Of a DNA stretch of 64,000 nt, positions 14,675 to 23,069 are shown piece after piece; position 1 is the stretch's first letter, and every line of letters starts with the position of its first letter. The translations under genes were made by a program, and so were the position numbers. The stretch lies in contig NZ_JAYEEQ010000019.1 in NCBI RefSeq assembly GCF_034651555.1, forward strand, positions 1 through 64,000, written 5' to 3'. The DNA comes from Aurantibrevibacter litoralis. GTDB lineage: Bacteria > Bacteroidota > Bacteroidia > Flavobacteriales > Flavobacteriaceae. The notes below the pieces were generated by a model. That model was not told the origin of the DNA and did no database searches. It was given only the letters and a program-made list of their open reading frames with translations.

Positions 14675-15319
14675 ATGATTAAATTCTTCATACATATTAA
14701 AACAAACTTGATGCTATTATCTAGAATTTCATTTCTAGGTATAAAAAATTTTAGTTTTTTGATTGTAGCAAGTATAGGGTATTTTTTCTTATTTTTTCTT
14801 TGTTGGAAAACTAATTTATATTTAAATGAAATCTCATCCAGCCTACTTATAATCAGTGGTCTTTACTATCATGGTTTTGAAAGGAACAATTCTTTTAACT
14901 CATTCCATCTTTTGCCAATCTATATAGACAAAACACAAAGCTTAATAATAGGAATGAATTACAGATTGCTCCTTATTTTGATTATTTGTTCACCGTTTAT
15001 ATTTCTTATTCAACACATTACTTTTTTTAAGCTGATGATTTTCACTTTATCCATTGGGGTATTTACATCTTTGGTTTATTTACTTTCAGATTTAGCTTTG
15101 CTGAACAAAGGGTACTTTTATTTATTCAGATTTTTAACCCTATTGCCCATTGTCTATATCGACCTTTCGGAACTTTGGAGCGAGGATTCTATTCAATCTA
15201 GTTTTATTTCTGCGGAAAATGTGAATACTGTTCTTTTGCTACAACTGTTAATATTTTCGGTTTTATTTATAGCAGCGTACTTCATACACCGAAAAAAGTT
15301 TATTGAAAGATTATTTTAA
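14675..15319 (+). CDS. membrane protein of the peptide locus, probable ABC-2-type permease
   Basis: This 214-residue protein is very hydrophobic, with about six membrane segments (first near residues 24-42, then 86-130, 140-158 and 190-207), and has no signal peptide. Two such proteins followed immediately by a single ABC ATPase fit an ABC-2 exporter with two different permease subunits, as in the LanEFG immunity systems of lantibiotic producers. The next gene starts two bases after the stop codon. The function as a permease is inferred from size, topology and context; the family was not recognised. The DNA is strongly AT-rich. Confidence 0.65.
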   Translation: MIKFFIHIKTNLMLLSRISFLGIKNFSFLIVASIGYFFLFFLCWKTNLYLNEISSSLLIISGLYYHGFERNNSFNSFHLLPIYIDKTQSLIIGMNYRLLLILIICSPFIFLIQHITFFKLMIFTLSIGVFTSLVYLLSDLALLNKGYFYLFRFLTLLPIVYIDLSELWSEDSIQSSFISAENVNTVLLLQLLIFSVLFIAAYFIHRKKFIERLF

Positions 15320-15321
15320 GA

Positions 15322-15924
15322 ATGGACTTATCTTTATTTTGGATATTGGTTAAAAGAGATTTTAGGAACGGAAGATGGGTGTCCACAATATATTTTTCTG
15401 CAATAATCATACTATCACTACTTACAAATAATACTTATTATTTTATTTTGTTAGTGTTGGCGCCCAGAAACTTTTTAAACTTAATATGGTTGGATTCCCG
15501 TGATTCTAAGTTGATGCTTTTTTATGGAGAAAATAGAGTCAATAGTGTGGTGTTCATTAGAAAATTGATAACCATAATTGAGTTAAATATTCTTTTTGGT
15601 TTTCTTTTTTACATCTGCCAGTTTGTTTATACCGGTTTCACTTTTGAACATATTTTAAATTTTAACGTTTACATTTTTTTCTTTTTTATAATCTCAGATT
15701 ATACTTTTCCGATTTTTCTTGGATCAAGATTCATCAACCTTATTTATTTTGTTCGTTATAGTATTTTGCTGTTGGCAACAATTGCATGGACCATATTAAT
15801 TTCAATAGGAAATGTGAACAACTCAATACTTACAATTTTGATATTGCTTTTGGGGCTTAACATATTCAACCATTTCTTTCTTTATCCAAAACTTAAGTTT
15901 GACCAATACCTAATAAATGATTGA
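15322..15924 (+). CDS. second membrane protein of the peptide locus, probable ABC-2-type permease
   Basis: This 200-residue protein starts with a cytosolic helix (WILVKRDFRNGRW) and then has five or six hydrophobic segments, a layout usual in ABC-2 permeases. It begins two bases after the previous gene and its last codons overlap the start of the ATPase gene by eight bases, so all three are translated together. It would form the membrane half of an exporter with the preceding protein. Role in self-protection is an inference. Confidence 0.68.
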   Translation: MDLSLFWILVKRDFRNGRWVSTIYFSAIIILSLLTNNTYYFILLVLAPRNFLNLIWLDSRDSKLMLFYGENRVNSVVFIRKLITIIELNILFGFLFYICQFVYTGFTFEHILNFNVYIFFFFIISDYTFPIFLGSRFINLIYFVRYSILLLATIAWTILISIGNVNNSILTILILLLGLNIFNHFFLYPKLKFDQYLIND

Positions 15925-16576
15925 AATAAAGGGATTACATAAAAGTTACGGTGACCTATTGGTGTTGGTCGATGTCAATTTAAATATCTATAAGGGAGAG
16001 ATTGTCAATATTTTTGGTAATAATGGTGTTGGCAAAACCACGATTTTAAAATGCTTGCTCGGACTTACCAATATTAATAAAGGTCAGATTTTACTTACTG
16101 GAATAGATAAAAGTGATATTGGAATTGTATTCTCTAGGGACTTTCTGATACCGAAACTGAAGGTGAGGGAGTACCTGGTATTCATTTACCGGTTAAAAAA
16201 AAATGTAGATAAGTATCCAAAAGACAAAGAGACCTACCTCCTCAATTTATTGGGATTGGAAAGTGAAAAGGAAAAATTTATTTATAGCCTTTCTAAAGGC
16301 AACCAACAAAAATTAATGCTGCTAAGTGCTTTAATTACTTCGCCAAAACTATTGATATTGGACGAACCCTTTGATGGTATGGACAGAGATAGCATCACAA
16401 ATTCAAAAAAGCTTTTTAAAGAATTTGTCAAAAACAACGGTGCAGTACTAATGATAACACATAGGGTTGAGGCTATAAGGAATTTGGAAGCAAACGTTGT
16501 ATTTCTGGAAAATAGGAGCCTGAGTGAAAAAATTAAGTGGTCCCAAGAAATTGAAAAACAATATTTTGATGAATAG
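15917..16576 (+). CDS. ABC transporter ATP-binding protein (probable immunity exporter)
   Basis: This 219-residue stand-alone ATPase has Walker A GNNGVGKTT (about residues 34-42), a signature variant LSKGNQQK, Walker B LLILDEP with the downstream GMD D-loop, and the H-loop in MITHR. It is of the CcmA/multidrug type that drives ABC-2 permeases. The gene overlaps the upstream permease gene by eight bases. Within a bacteriocin-like locus, a three-gene ABC exporter separate from the C39 exporter most often pumps the mature peptide away from the producer membrane. That role is inferred. Confidence 0.85.
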   Translation: MIEIKGLHKSYGDLLVLVDVNLNIYKGEIVNIFGNNGVGKTTILKCLLGLTNINKGQILLTGIDKSDIGIVFSRDFLIPKLKVREYLVFIYRLKKNVDKYPKDKETYLLNLLGLESEKEKFIYSLSKGNQQKLMLLSALITSPKLLILDEPFDGMDRDSITNSKKLFKEFVKNNGAVLMITHRVEAIRNLEANVVFLENRSLSEKIKWSQEIEKQYFDE

Positions 16577-16593
16577 CTTTTAATCCAACAAAA

Positions 16594-16908
16594 ATGAAAC
16601 TCGAAAAAAAAGAATTTAATACAGATAAGGACACCTTGTTCGAAGCAGCCAGAAGATGTTTGGTCATAATGAAAACGGACATAAAACTTTCGCGCGAGGA
16701 TGCAGGGATAATGGTTGGATTGGTGGAGAGCCTAACTTCCTACCCATCAGGTGAATTAATGATCATCGAAATTACCTCGGCCGAATCAAATACAGCGGTA
16801 TTAAAGGTTTCTTCCGAAAGTATGGCCATAAATTCCAGATTGTTCAAAAAGACCAAGGACAGTAGGAATGTCTCAAAATTTCTTCATCTAATGGAAAGAT
16901 ACACATAG
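16594..16908 (+). CDS. small hypothetical protein of the peptide locus
   Basis: This 104-residue, Lys/Glu-rich soluble protein has an alpha-beta pattern: a helix with FEAARRCLVIMKTDIKLS, then a strand and turn (AGIMVGLVESL), then alternating strands (ELMIIEITSA, NTAVLKVSSES), and a final helix. There is no signal peptide or membrane segment, so it stays in the cytosol. It lies 17 bases after the ATPase gene and 7 before the glycosyltransferase gene. It could be a dedicated immunity or peptide-binding protein, but I do not recognise the family. Confidence 0.6.
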   Translation: MKLEKKEFNTDKDTLFEAARRCLVIMKTDIKLSREDAGIMVGLVESLTSYPSGELMIIEITSAESNTAVLKVSSESMAINSRLFKKTKDSRNVSKFLHLMERYT

Positions 16909-16915
16909 AAGGTTT

Positions 16916-17986
16916 ATGCAAACTAGGTTTTCCATAATATTACCAGTGTTCAATGCAGCTTCATATCTAGAAAAGGCGATTGACTCTTTACTTGAGCAGT
17001 CTATCGATGATTGGGAATTGATTGCAGTAAACGATGCTTCTTCCGACAAAAGTTTAAACATTCTTAAAAAGTATGCGGCTCTGGATAATCGGATAAAACT
17101 GGTTGATTTAATAGAAAATAGGGGACTTGGGCATGTTAGAAATTTGGGTATTAAAAAAGCAGTTGGAGATTATTTGATATTCTTAGATTCCGATGATTTT
17201 TTTGAACCCGCTGCCCTTAAGGTTCTCAACAATAACATTTCAATAAACCCCGAAACTGAGGTGTTCATATGGGGTTTTAATAAAGTGGATGGCAAAGGGG
17301 ATTTTAAAAAATCGTTTATTCCTATGAAGATATCCAAAGAAAAGGGAGAAACCCCCTTTATTTTACATTTAGCCGGTCGAAAAGGTTTCGTTTCCTATGT
17401 ATGGGTCTATAGTTTAAAACGTTCCTTTTTATCCAAGTATGAACTTTCTTTTCCAGAAAAAATATATTTTGAAGATATTCCTTTTACTGTACAAATGCTA
17501 TACCATGCCTCCGAGCTGCAAGTAATTTCTGAACCCTTGTATAATTATCGAAAACACGGATTTTCGATTACCGGTAAGGCAGGGGTAAAAAAAATTGAGG
17601 ATAAGTATATTGCGTTTAATCAGGTTAAAACTTTCTTGGAAGAGCAAAGGGTTTTTAAACAATTCCAAAGGATGTACCTAGCTCGTTTTTTAGCACTATG
17701 TGTACATACTTCATTCAACGATTATTTTTCACTGTCTAAAAATGAGTCTACGGATGAACTGGATTCATTTATGAACGAAATACGTAATAGTAAACTCTTG
17801 CGGAAAGATAATTTACTTTTATTAAGAAACATTGGTTTGAGTTTACCCAAGGAAGAAAAACGGTCAAGGCTAGGCTTTTTGCAAGCCTACTTTGGTCTCA
17901 GCGCTATTAAAAAGCGCTATTTTTTTCAAAAACAGCTCATTTATTGGACAATTAAACTTAAGAGAAAGCGACAAGGCCTGTCATGA
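16916..17986 (+). CDS. family 2 glycosyltransferase of the peptide locus
   Basis: This 356-residue GT-A enzyme begins with FSIILPVFNAASYLEKAIDS, has the nucleotide-sugar site VNDASSD (about residues 38-44), the metal-binding DxD as Asp91-Ser-Asp93, and the catalytic-base region with Glu186-Asp187 in YFEDIPF. The C-terminal 110 residues are basic and lack membrane segments. It resembles capsule-type GT2 enzymes, but no polysaccharide genes are present; instead it is embedded between peptide-export genes and overlaps the next gene (ATGA). SunS, which glycosylates the bacteriocin sublancin, is also a GT2. Peptide glycosylation is therefore a real possibility, not a proven role. Confidence 0.82.
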   Translation: MQTRFSIILPVFNAASYLEKAIDSLLEQSIDDWELIAVNDASSDKSLNILKKYAALDNRIKLVDLIENRGLGHVRNLGIKKAVGDYLIFLDSDDFFEPAALKVLNNNISINPETEVFIWGFNKVDGKGDFKKSFIPMKISKEKGETPFILHLAGRKGFVSYVWVYSLKRSFLSKYELSFPEKIYFEDIPFTVQMLYHASELQVISEPLYNYRKHGFSITGKAGVKKIEDKYIAFNQVKTFLEEQRVFKQFQRMYLARFLALCVHTSFNDYFSLSKNESTDELDSFMNEIRNSKLLRKDNLLLLRNIGLSLPKEEKRSRLGFLQAYFGLSAIKKRYFFQKQLIYWTIKLKRKRQGLS

Positions 17987-18627
17987 AAGAAAATAAGTAT
18001 TTATTACCTACAGGGTTACTCCTTTTAATGTTGGTTCTTCTAACCATACTATTCGGAGAAATGGCGATTTATTTTTTAGATCTGAACCGGTTAATTTATA
18101 AAGACCTTTCTGAACAACTGACACTACAACAAATTGAAGCGTTTTTTGAAAATAAAAAACGATGGGCATGGGTGGGGTATTTGGTGATGCCGGTTTTATT
18201 ATTTTTAAAAATAACTGGTATTGCCTGGGTATTGGGCATAGGTGGTTTTTTTAGTGATATTTCCTTGGCACACAAAAGGTATTTTCGCATTGTACTTATT
18301 TCAGAGTATATTTTTCTTATTCCGGCTCTTGTAAAGTTTGGCTGGTTTTATTTCGTTGAAACCGATTTTAGTTTTGATCAGGTTCAGCAATTTGTCCCCT
18401 TCTCATTACAAAGTGTATTTAATACCACCAATGTACCTCAATGGGCAATGTATCCTTTGCAGTTGATTAATCTATTCGAAGTGGCATACTGGCTACTATT
18501 GGCTTATTTAATCGACAAGGCCACAAGGACAACTAAAGGCATCAAAATTGTTTTGACAGGGTATGCCCCGGCCCTTTTTATCTGGGTTGTTTTCATCATG
18601 TTCTTGACTTTAAATTATACACCATGA
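17983..18627 (+). CDS. hypothetical polytopic membrane protein of the peptide locus
   Basis: This 214-residue protein has five or so membrane segments (about residues 9-32, 61-83, 92-113, 150-172 and 187-209) and one extracytoplasmic loop. It contains no cysteine at all, which rules out a DsbB- or MauE-like electron relay even though its position between glycosyltransferase and thioredoxin-like protein would suggest one. Its start overlaps the glycosyltransferase stop (ATGA) and its stop overlaps the next start the same way. It may anchor the processing complex or serve in immunity. Family not recognised. Confidence 0.65.
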   Translation: MKENKYLLPTGLLLLMLVLLTILFGEMAIYFLDLNRLIYKDLSEQLTLQQIEAFFENKKRWAWVGYLVMPVLLFLKITGIAWVLGIGGFFSDISLAHKRYFRIVLISEYIFLIPALVKFGWFYFVETDFSFDQVQQFVPFSLQSVFNTTNVPQWAMYPLQLINLFEVAYWLLLAYLIDKATRTTKGIKIVLTGYAPALFIWVVFIMFLTLNYTP

Positions 18628-19157
18628 AGCGCAAAATTAAGGTTTTAATACTCCTACTTTTTTTTGTTATTAGTGGCTTTTTAGGGTTTCAATTTTATAT
18701 CACATTACAGAAAAAAGCAAAGCAAAATGATCAAATGACCCACCTTCCAGAATTTTCATTAATGGATACTATGGGAAAGGTAAGGACAAAAGCCAATATT
18801 GTCCAGAACAGATGGACGGTTTTTGTGTTTTTTAACTCCGAATGCCACTATTGTCAGGAAGAGGCACAGCAGCTAAAGAGCCAAAAGGATAAGATTGATA
18901 AAACGCAATTTGTATGGGTATCATCGGAACCCTATAAAACCATAACTAACTTTCAAAATTTATACGGTCTGGGAGATCACCCCAACATCACTTTCTTACA
19001 AGATTATAATGCAGAGTTTACCAAATTGTGTAACATAAAGAGCACTCCGCACTTTCTAGTGTATGATACCAAGGGTAAAATTGTCATAAGCCATAAAGGT
19101 GCCTGGCGTATCGATAAACTTCTTGATAACATCGCCAATGAATTTAAAACACCTTAA
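18624..19157 (+). CDS. membrane-anchored thioredoxin-like protein of the peptide locus
   Basis: This 177-residue protein has an N-terminal anchor (about residues 7-28) and a TlpA/AhpC-type thioredoxin fold with the redox motif Cys74-His-Tyr-Cys77 and a cis-proline loop in IKSTPHF. It faces the periplasm. The mature peptide has exactly two cysteines, so the protein may form, isomerise or reduce that disulfide, the role BdbA has in the sublancin locus. The start overlaps the previous gene (ATGA) and its end overlaps the exporter gene by 20 bases. Confidence 0.82.
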   Translation: MKRKIKVLILLLFFVISGFLGFQFYITLQKKAKQNDQMTHLPEFSLMDTMGKVRTKANIVQNRWTVFVFFNSECHYCQEEAQQLKSQKDKIDKTQFVWVSSEPYKTITNFQNLYGLGDHPNITFLQDYNAEFTKLCNIKSTPHFLVYDTKGKIVISHKGAWRIDKLLDNIANEFKTP

Positions 19158-21291
19158 AAAAACGGTATCCTTACAACTTGACGCCTCCGATTGCGGAGTA
19201 GCATGCCTACTTTCGGTCATTCGGTTTTATGGTGGCGATGCTTCTTTAGACGGTTTGAGGAGACAAAGCGGAACGCACAAGCAAGGCACTACTTTACTAG
19301 GGTTGTTACAGGCCGCAGAAGAACATGGTTTTGACGCTGCTGGCAAAGAAGGCACTTTAGAGCATCTGAAACAACTAAAGGATCCTATCATTTTACATAT
19401 TATTACTCCTGAGCAACACAGTCACTATGTAGTATGTTACGGTTGGCAAAAGGATAGCTTTATTTTGGGCGACCCGGCAGGAGGGTTGGTCTTTATGGGT
19501 GACAAAGAGCTAGATGCCCAATGGGTAAGCAAAGCCTGTTTGACGCTAAGCCCGAACCGGAATTTTGAAACGGTATCCGTTCAAAGAAAAAATAAGAAAA
19601 AATGGTTTTGGTCTATTTTAAAGCCAGATATTGTACTTCTTAGATTTAGTTTGATTTTGGGTATCGTGGTGGCTGTTTTGGCCATGGCGCTATCTGTTTT
19701 TTCCCAAAAACTGATCGACGATATACTTCCGTCCCGTCAAATGGATAAATTGATTGGTGGTATCGGTTTACTGTTACTGTTACTTATAGTTCGAATAGGT
19801 CTTTCAGCACTTCGCGACTATTTTTTGATTTTTCAGGCTAGGGCGTTTAATATTCGAATAATCGATAGTTTTTATTCTTCATTGCTAAATTTGCCCAAGT
19901 TATTTTTTGATACGCGTAAAATCGGCGAACTTGTTGCCCGTTTGAACGATACCTCAAGAATCCAAGGCGTAATTCAACACATTGCAGGCAACGCAATTAT
20001 TGATGGTATCGTAGTGATCATTTCCGTAGCATTCTTAACTTATTACCATTGGCAAAGTGCCATTATAGCTTTGATTAGTTTGCCAATTTATTTTTTGGTC
20101 ATTTACGGTTACAATAAACTTATTATAGCGGCGCAGCGAGAAGTGATGAAGGCTTACGCAGTTAATGAAAGTAATTATATTGCGACGATGCAGGGAATTT
20201 CTGAGATTAAGAACAATAACAAGGAACCGTTTTTTAAACACTTGAACCAAAATATTTATGGGTTTTTTCAAAATACCATTTTTGCATTAGGTAGGATAAA
20301 CATACGTTTGGGCCTATTTTCTGGCTTGATCGGAGTGATTTTTATTATTTCAATTTTAAGTTATGCATCCTATCAAGTATTGAAAAATAATCTGACTTTG
20401 GGAGAATTAATGGCAATATTGGGTATAGCGGGTACACTTTTACCTTCGGTAACAAATCTAGCCTTATTGGCTATCCCCGTAAATGAAGCGAAGATTGCGT
20501 TTGAACGCATGTACGAGTTTACAGGTTTGAAAACAGAGCAAAAAGGTAAATTAAAACCAAAACACATAAAATCAATTTCTATCCGAAATGCCAGTTTTCG
20601 TTTCGCAGGCCGTAAACGCCTGTTTGAAAACGTTTCAATTGAAGTCCCTTCTAATAGTATTGTTGCGCTTCTGGGTGAAAGTGGTAGTGGCAAATCTACT
20701 TTAGGAGCTGTTCTACAAAAGCATTATGATTTGGAAGGAGGCGAAATTTTAATAAACGGCGAAATTTCATTGGCCCACATAATGTTGAAGAGTTGGCGAA
20801 AAAAAATAGGTGTTGTGTCCCAAGAAATTACTTTGTTCAACGGTAATGTCATCGATAACTTGGTGTTGGGGCTTGAAGAGAATCCAAAAAAAGTAATCGA
20901 TTTTTGTATTAAAATGGGTTTTGATGCTTCTTTTAACGCATTTCCAAACGGCTATGGCACACTATTAGGCGAGGAAGGTGTTAACATTTCTGGAGGACAA
21001 AAACAAATTCTAGCTTTAGCAAGAGCCTTGTATCATAAACCTGATTTTCTTATCCTTGACGAGGCCACCGGTGCCTTGGATAGAAAAACTGAATTATTTG
21101 TACTGCAACTTCTTAAAAAATTGAAGCCACAGCTTTCCATCTTTTTTATCACACATAGGATTCATATTTTAAAGGATTTCGCTGATTACATTTATGTGTT
21201 GGAGGAAGGAAGTATAACACATAGCGGGTCTCATGAAGAACTTTTAAAATCTATGAATCCGTATCAGGATTTTTGGCAGACAATATCCTGA
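19138..21291 (+). CDS. peptidase-containing ABC exporter (C39 peptidase, SunT/LagD type)
   Basis: This 717-residue transporter cleaves double-glycine leaders and exports the peptide. It has an N-terminal C39 peptidase with Cys19 (QLDASDCGVAC), His96 (HSHYVV) and Asp112 (GDPAGG), six membrane segments (about 165-450), and a C-terminal ATPase with Walker A GESGSGKST, signature ISGGQ, Walker B FLILDEA and H-loop ITHR. All catalytic residues are intact. An in-frame start at 19099 exists, but the ATG at 19138 places the peptidase at the very N terminus as is normal. No HlyD-type adaptor or TolC gene is next to it. Last gene of the operon. Confidence 0.92.
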   Translation: MNLKHLKKTVSLQLDASDCGVACLLSVIRFYGGDASLDGLRRQSGTHKQGTTLLGLLQAAEEHGFDAAGKEGTLEHLKQLKDPIILHIITPEQHSHYVVCYGWQKDSFILGDPAGGLVFMGDKELDAQWVSKACLTLSPNRNFETVSVQRKNKKKWFWSILKPDIVLLRFSLILGIVVAVLAMALSVFSQKLIDDILPSRQMDKLIGGIGLLLLLLIVRIGLSALRDYFLIFQARAFNIRIIDSFYSSLLNLPKLFFDTRKIGELVARLNDTSRIQGVIQHIAGNAIIDGIVVIISVAFLTYYHWQSAIIALISLPIYFLVIYGYNKLIIAAQREVMKAYAVNESNYIATMQGISEIKNNNKEPFFKHLNQNIYGFFQNTIFALGRINIRLGLFSGLIGVIFIISILSYASYQVLKNNLTLGELMAILGIAGTLLPSVTNLALLAIPVNEAKIAFERMYEFTGLKTEQKGKLKPKHIKSISIRNASFRFAGRKRLFENVSIEVPSNSIVALLGESGSGKSTLGAVLQKHYDLEGGEILINGEISLAHIMLKSWRKKIGVVSQEITLFNGNVIDNLVLGLEENPKKVIDFCIKMGFDASFNAFPNGYGTLLGEEGVNISGGQKQILALARALYHKPDFLILDEATGALDRKTELFVLQLLKKLKPQLSIFFITHRIHILKDFADYIYVLEEGSITHSGSHEELLKSMNPYQDFWQTIS

Positions 21292-21326
21292 ATACAACTT
21301 TAAAAGATATAAAAAAACCTTAACAA

Positions 21327-21731
21327 TTACTTTTTATCCAGTAGCGTACTATTTACTTTCTGCCCTTTTATCGCAGTACTATCGGGGCCTTTGGTTCTTA
21401 ATTCCTCCAACTTTTTCTGATCTTCTTCCAATTTGGCCACAATTTCCTTATAAATAGCCTCATATTCTAAAGGGATGGAGGCGTAGTACAAATCACTACG
21501 AGCCAATTGAACACTATCTATAACGTGTTTTTTATAGATGTAAGGCATAATCGCTATATCCTGCTCCTGTAGAATAGCCGCATTAGTGTTCTGTGCCGAA
21601 TTTAAGATAGAGAGATCGTATAAAATTTCGACCATTTTCTCCTTGCCGATTAAACCGGCCGGTTTTTCAACTAATTTTTCATTACAGGAAACTACCGCCA
21701 CAAGCAGTAATAGTAAAAAAATTGCACGCAT
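21327..21731 (-). CDS. DUF4296 domain-containing lipoprotein
   Basis: This 134-residue protein has a lipoprotein signal (LLLLLVAVVSCNE) and a helical domain (KMVEILYDLSILNSAQ through LARSDLYYASIPLEYEAIYKEIVAKLEE) matching the DUF4296 family of Bacteroidota. Its function is unknown. It is the last gene of an operon, two bases after dihydroorotase. Confidence 0.85.
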   Translation of the reverse strand: MRAIFLLLLLVAVVSCNEKLVEKPAGLIGKEKMVEILYDLSILNSAQNTNAAILQEQDIAIMPYIYKKHVIDSVQLARSDLYYASIPLEYEAIYKEIVAKLEEDQKKLEELRTKGPDSTAIKGQKVNSTLLDKK

Positions 21732-21733
21732 CT

Positions 21734-23068
21734 TTATCGGTTAAAAGTTAATCTCTTTGCATTTTTAAAAGGAGCAAAATTTCCGTTTTCATAGGCCAAA
21801 TGTCCGTTTACAAAAGTATGGGTAATACCCGATGTAAAGGTGGTACCTTCAAAAGGAGACCAACCACATTTATAATGGATATTGGATTTACGCACCGTCC
21901 ACGGTTGCTGTGTATTCACCGCTACCACGTCGGCAAAAAACCCTTCTCTAATAAACCCTCTTTTTTCTATTTGAAATAAAATGGCCGGATTATGGCACAT
22001 TTTCGTTACTATTTTCTCTATTGAAATTACCTTCTGATGGTATTTTTCTAACATTGCCGGTAAAGCGTGCTGTACCAACGGCCCCCCAGAAGGTGTGGCG
22101 GTGTAGGCCCCCTTTTTTTCCTCCCACGTATGCGGCGCATGGTCTGTGGCCACCACATCGATACGGTCATCCAGAAGGGCTTCCCACAATTTTTTACGAT
22201 CCTCAGCGGTTTTAACAGCAGGATTCCATTTTATAAGTGCTCCTTTTTCTTCATAATCCTCCTCAGAAAACCATAAATGGTGAATGCATGCTTCGGACGT
22301 AATTCTTTTTTCTTCTAACGGAATGTCATTTCTAAAAAGAGTGGTTTCTTTTCCGGTAGAAACATGAAAAACATGTAACCGTGCCCCTGTTTTTTGTGCC
22401 AATGCCACCGCTTTTGAGGACGATAGATAACAGGCTGCTTCACTGCGAATCAAGGGATGGTATTTTATAGGTATTTCGGCTCCAAAACGGGCTGTATAGT
22501 GCTCTAAATTTTGCCGAACGGTAGTTTCATCTTCGCAATGTGCCGAAATGACCAAATTTGTGCTTCGAAAGATTTTTTCTAATACCGCTTCATCATCTAC
22601 CAGCATATTACCCGTAGAAGAGCCCAAAAATAGCTTTATGCCTGAGCACGCCTTTGGATCTAGCTTTTTTAGCTCTTCCAAATTATCGTTGGTTCCCCCT
22701 AATAAAAAAGAATAGTTGGCATAAGAGGTTTTGGCAGCAATAGCAAATTTTGCTTCCAATTTCTCCAAGGTGGTGGTCTGCGGATTGGTGTTGGGCTGCT
22801 CCATATAGGAGGTAATTCCGCCAGATAGCGCTGCCCTGCTTTCGGATGCGATATCCCCTTTATGTGTAAGACCCGGCTCTCTAAAATGTACCTGATCGTC
22901 TATAATACCCGGAAGTAGATACTTGCCTTCCAAATCTATGACTTGGGCATTCGCAGCGCTAATCTCCTTGTCCATCTTTACAATGAGATCATCTTGCAAG
23001 AGCAGATCGCTTTCAAAAATGCGATTCTCATTGACTACTTTGGCATTTTTTATCAGTATGTGTCCCAT
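21734..23068 (-). CDS. pyrC: dihydroorotase
   Basis: This 444-residue amidohydrolase closes carbamoyl-aspartate to dihydroorotate in pyrimidine synthesis. The metal-binding DDQVHFREPG (the usual HxH motif reads QVHFR, with Gln in place of the first His), the AHCE motif, the HHLWF motif and the VATDHAPHT catalytic Asp region are visible. In the annotated Flavobacteriaceae type the first position is often substituted, so this may be normal for the subfamily. It sits between a polyprenol-sugar synthase and a DUF4296 gene with one- and two-base spacing. Confidence 0.88.
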   Translation of the reverse strand: MGHILIKNAKVVNENRIFESDLLLQDDLIVKMDKEISAANAQVIDLEGKYLLPGIIDDQVHFREPGLTHKGDIASESRAALSGGITSYMEQPNTNPQTTTLEKLEAKFAIAAKTSYANYSFLLGGTNDNLEELKKLDPKACSGIKLFLGSSTGNMLVDDEAVLEKIFRSTNLVISAHCEDETTVRQNLEHYTARFGAEIPIKYHPLIRSEAACYLSSSKAVALAQKTGARLHVFHVSTGKETTLFRNDIPLEEKRITSEACIHHLWFSEEDYEEKGALIKWNPAVKTAEDRKKLWEALLDDRIDVVATDHAPHTWEEKKGAYTATPSGGPLVQHALPAMLEKYHQKVISIEKIVTKMCHNPAILFQIEKRGFIREGFFADVVAVNTQQPWTVRKSNIHYKCGWSPFEGTTFTSGITHTFVNGHLAYENGNFAPFKNAKRLTFNR

Positions 23069-23069
23069 A

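Noticed and set aside
17983..18627. DsbB/BdbB-like partner for the thioredoxin-like protein
   Set aside because: The position in the operon suggests it, but the protein contains no cysteine, so it cannot relay electrons as DsbB, BdbB or MauE do.
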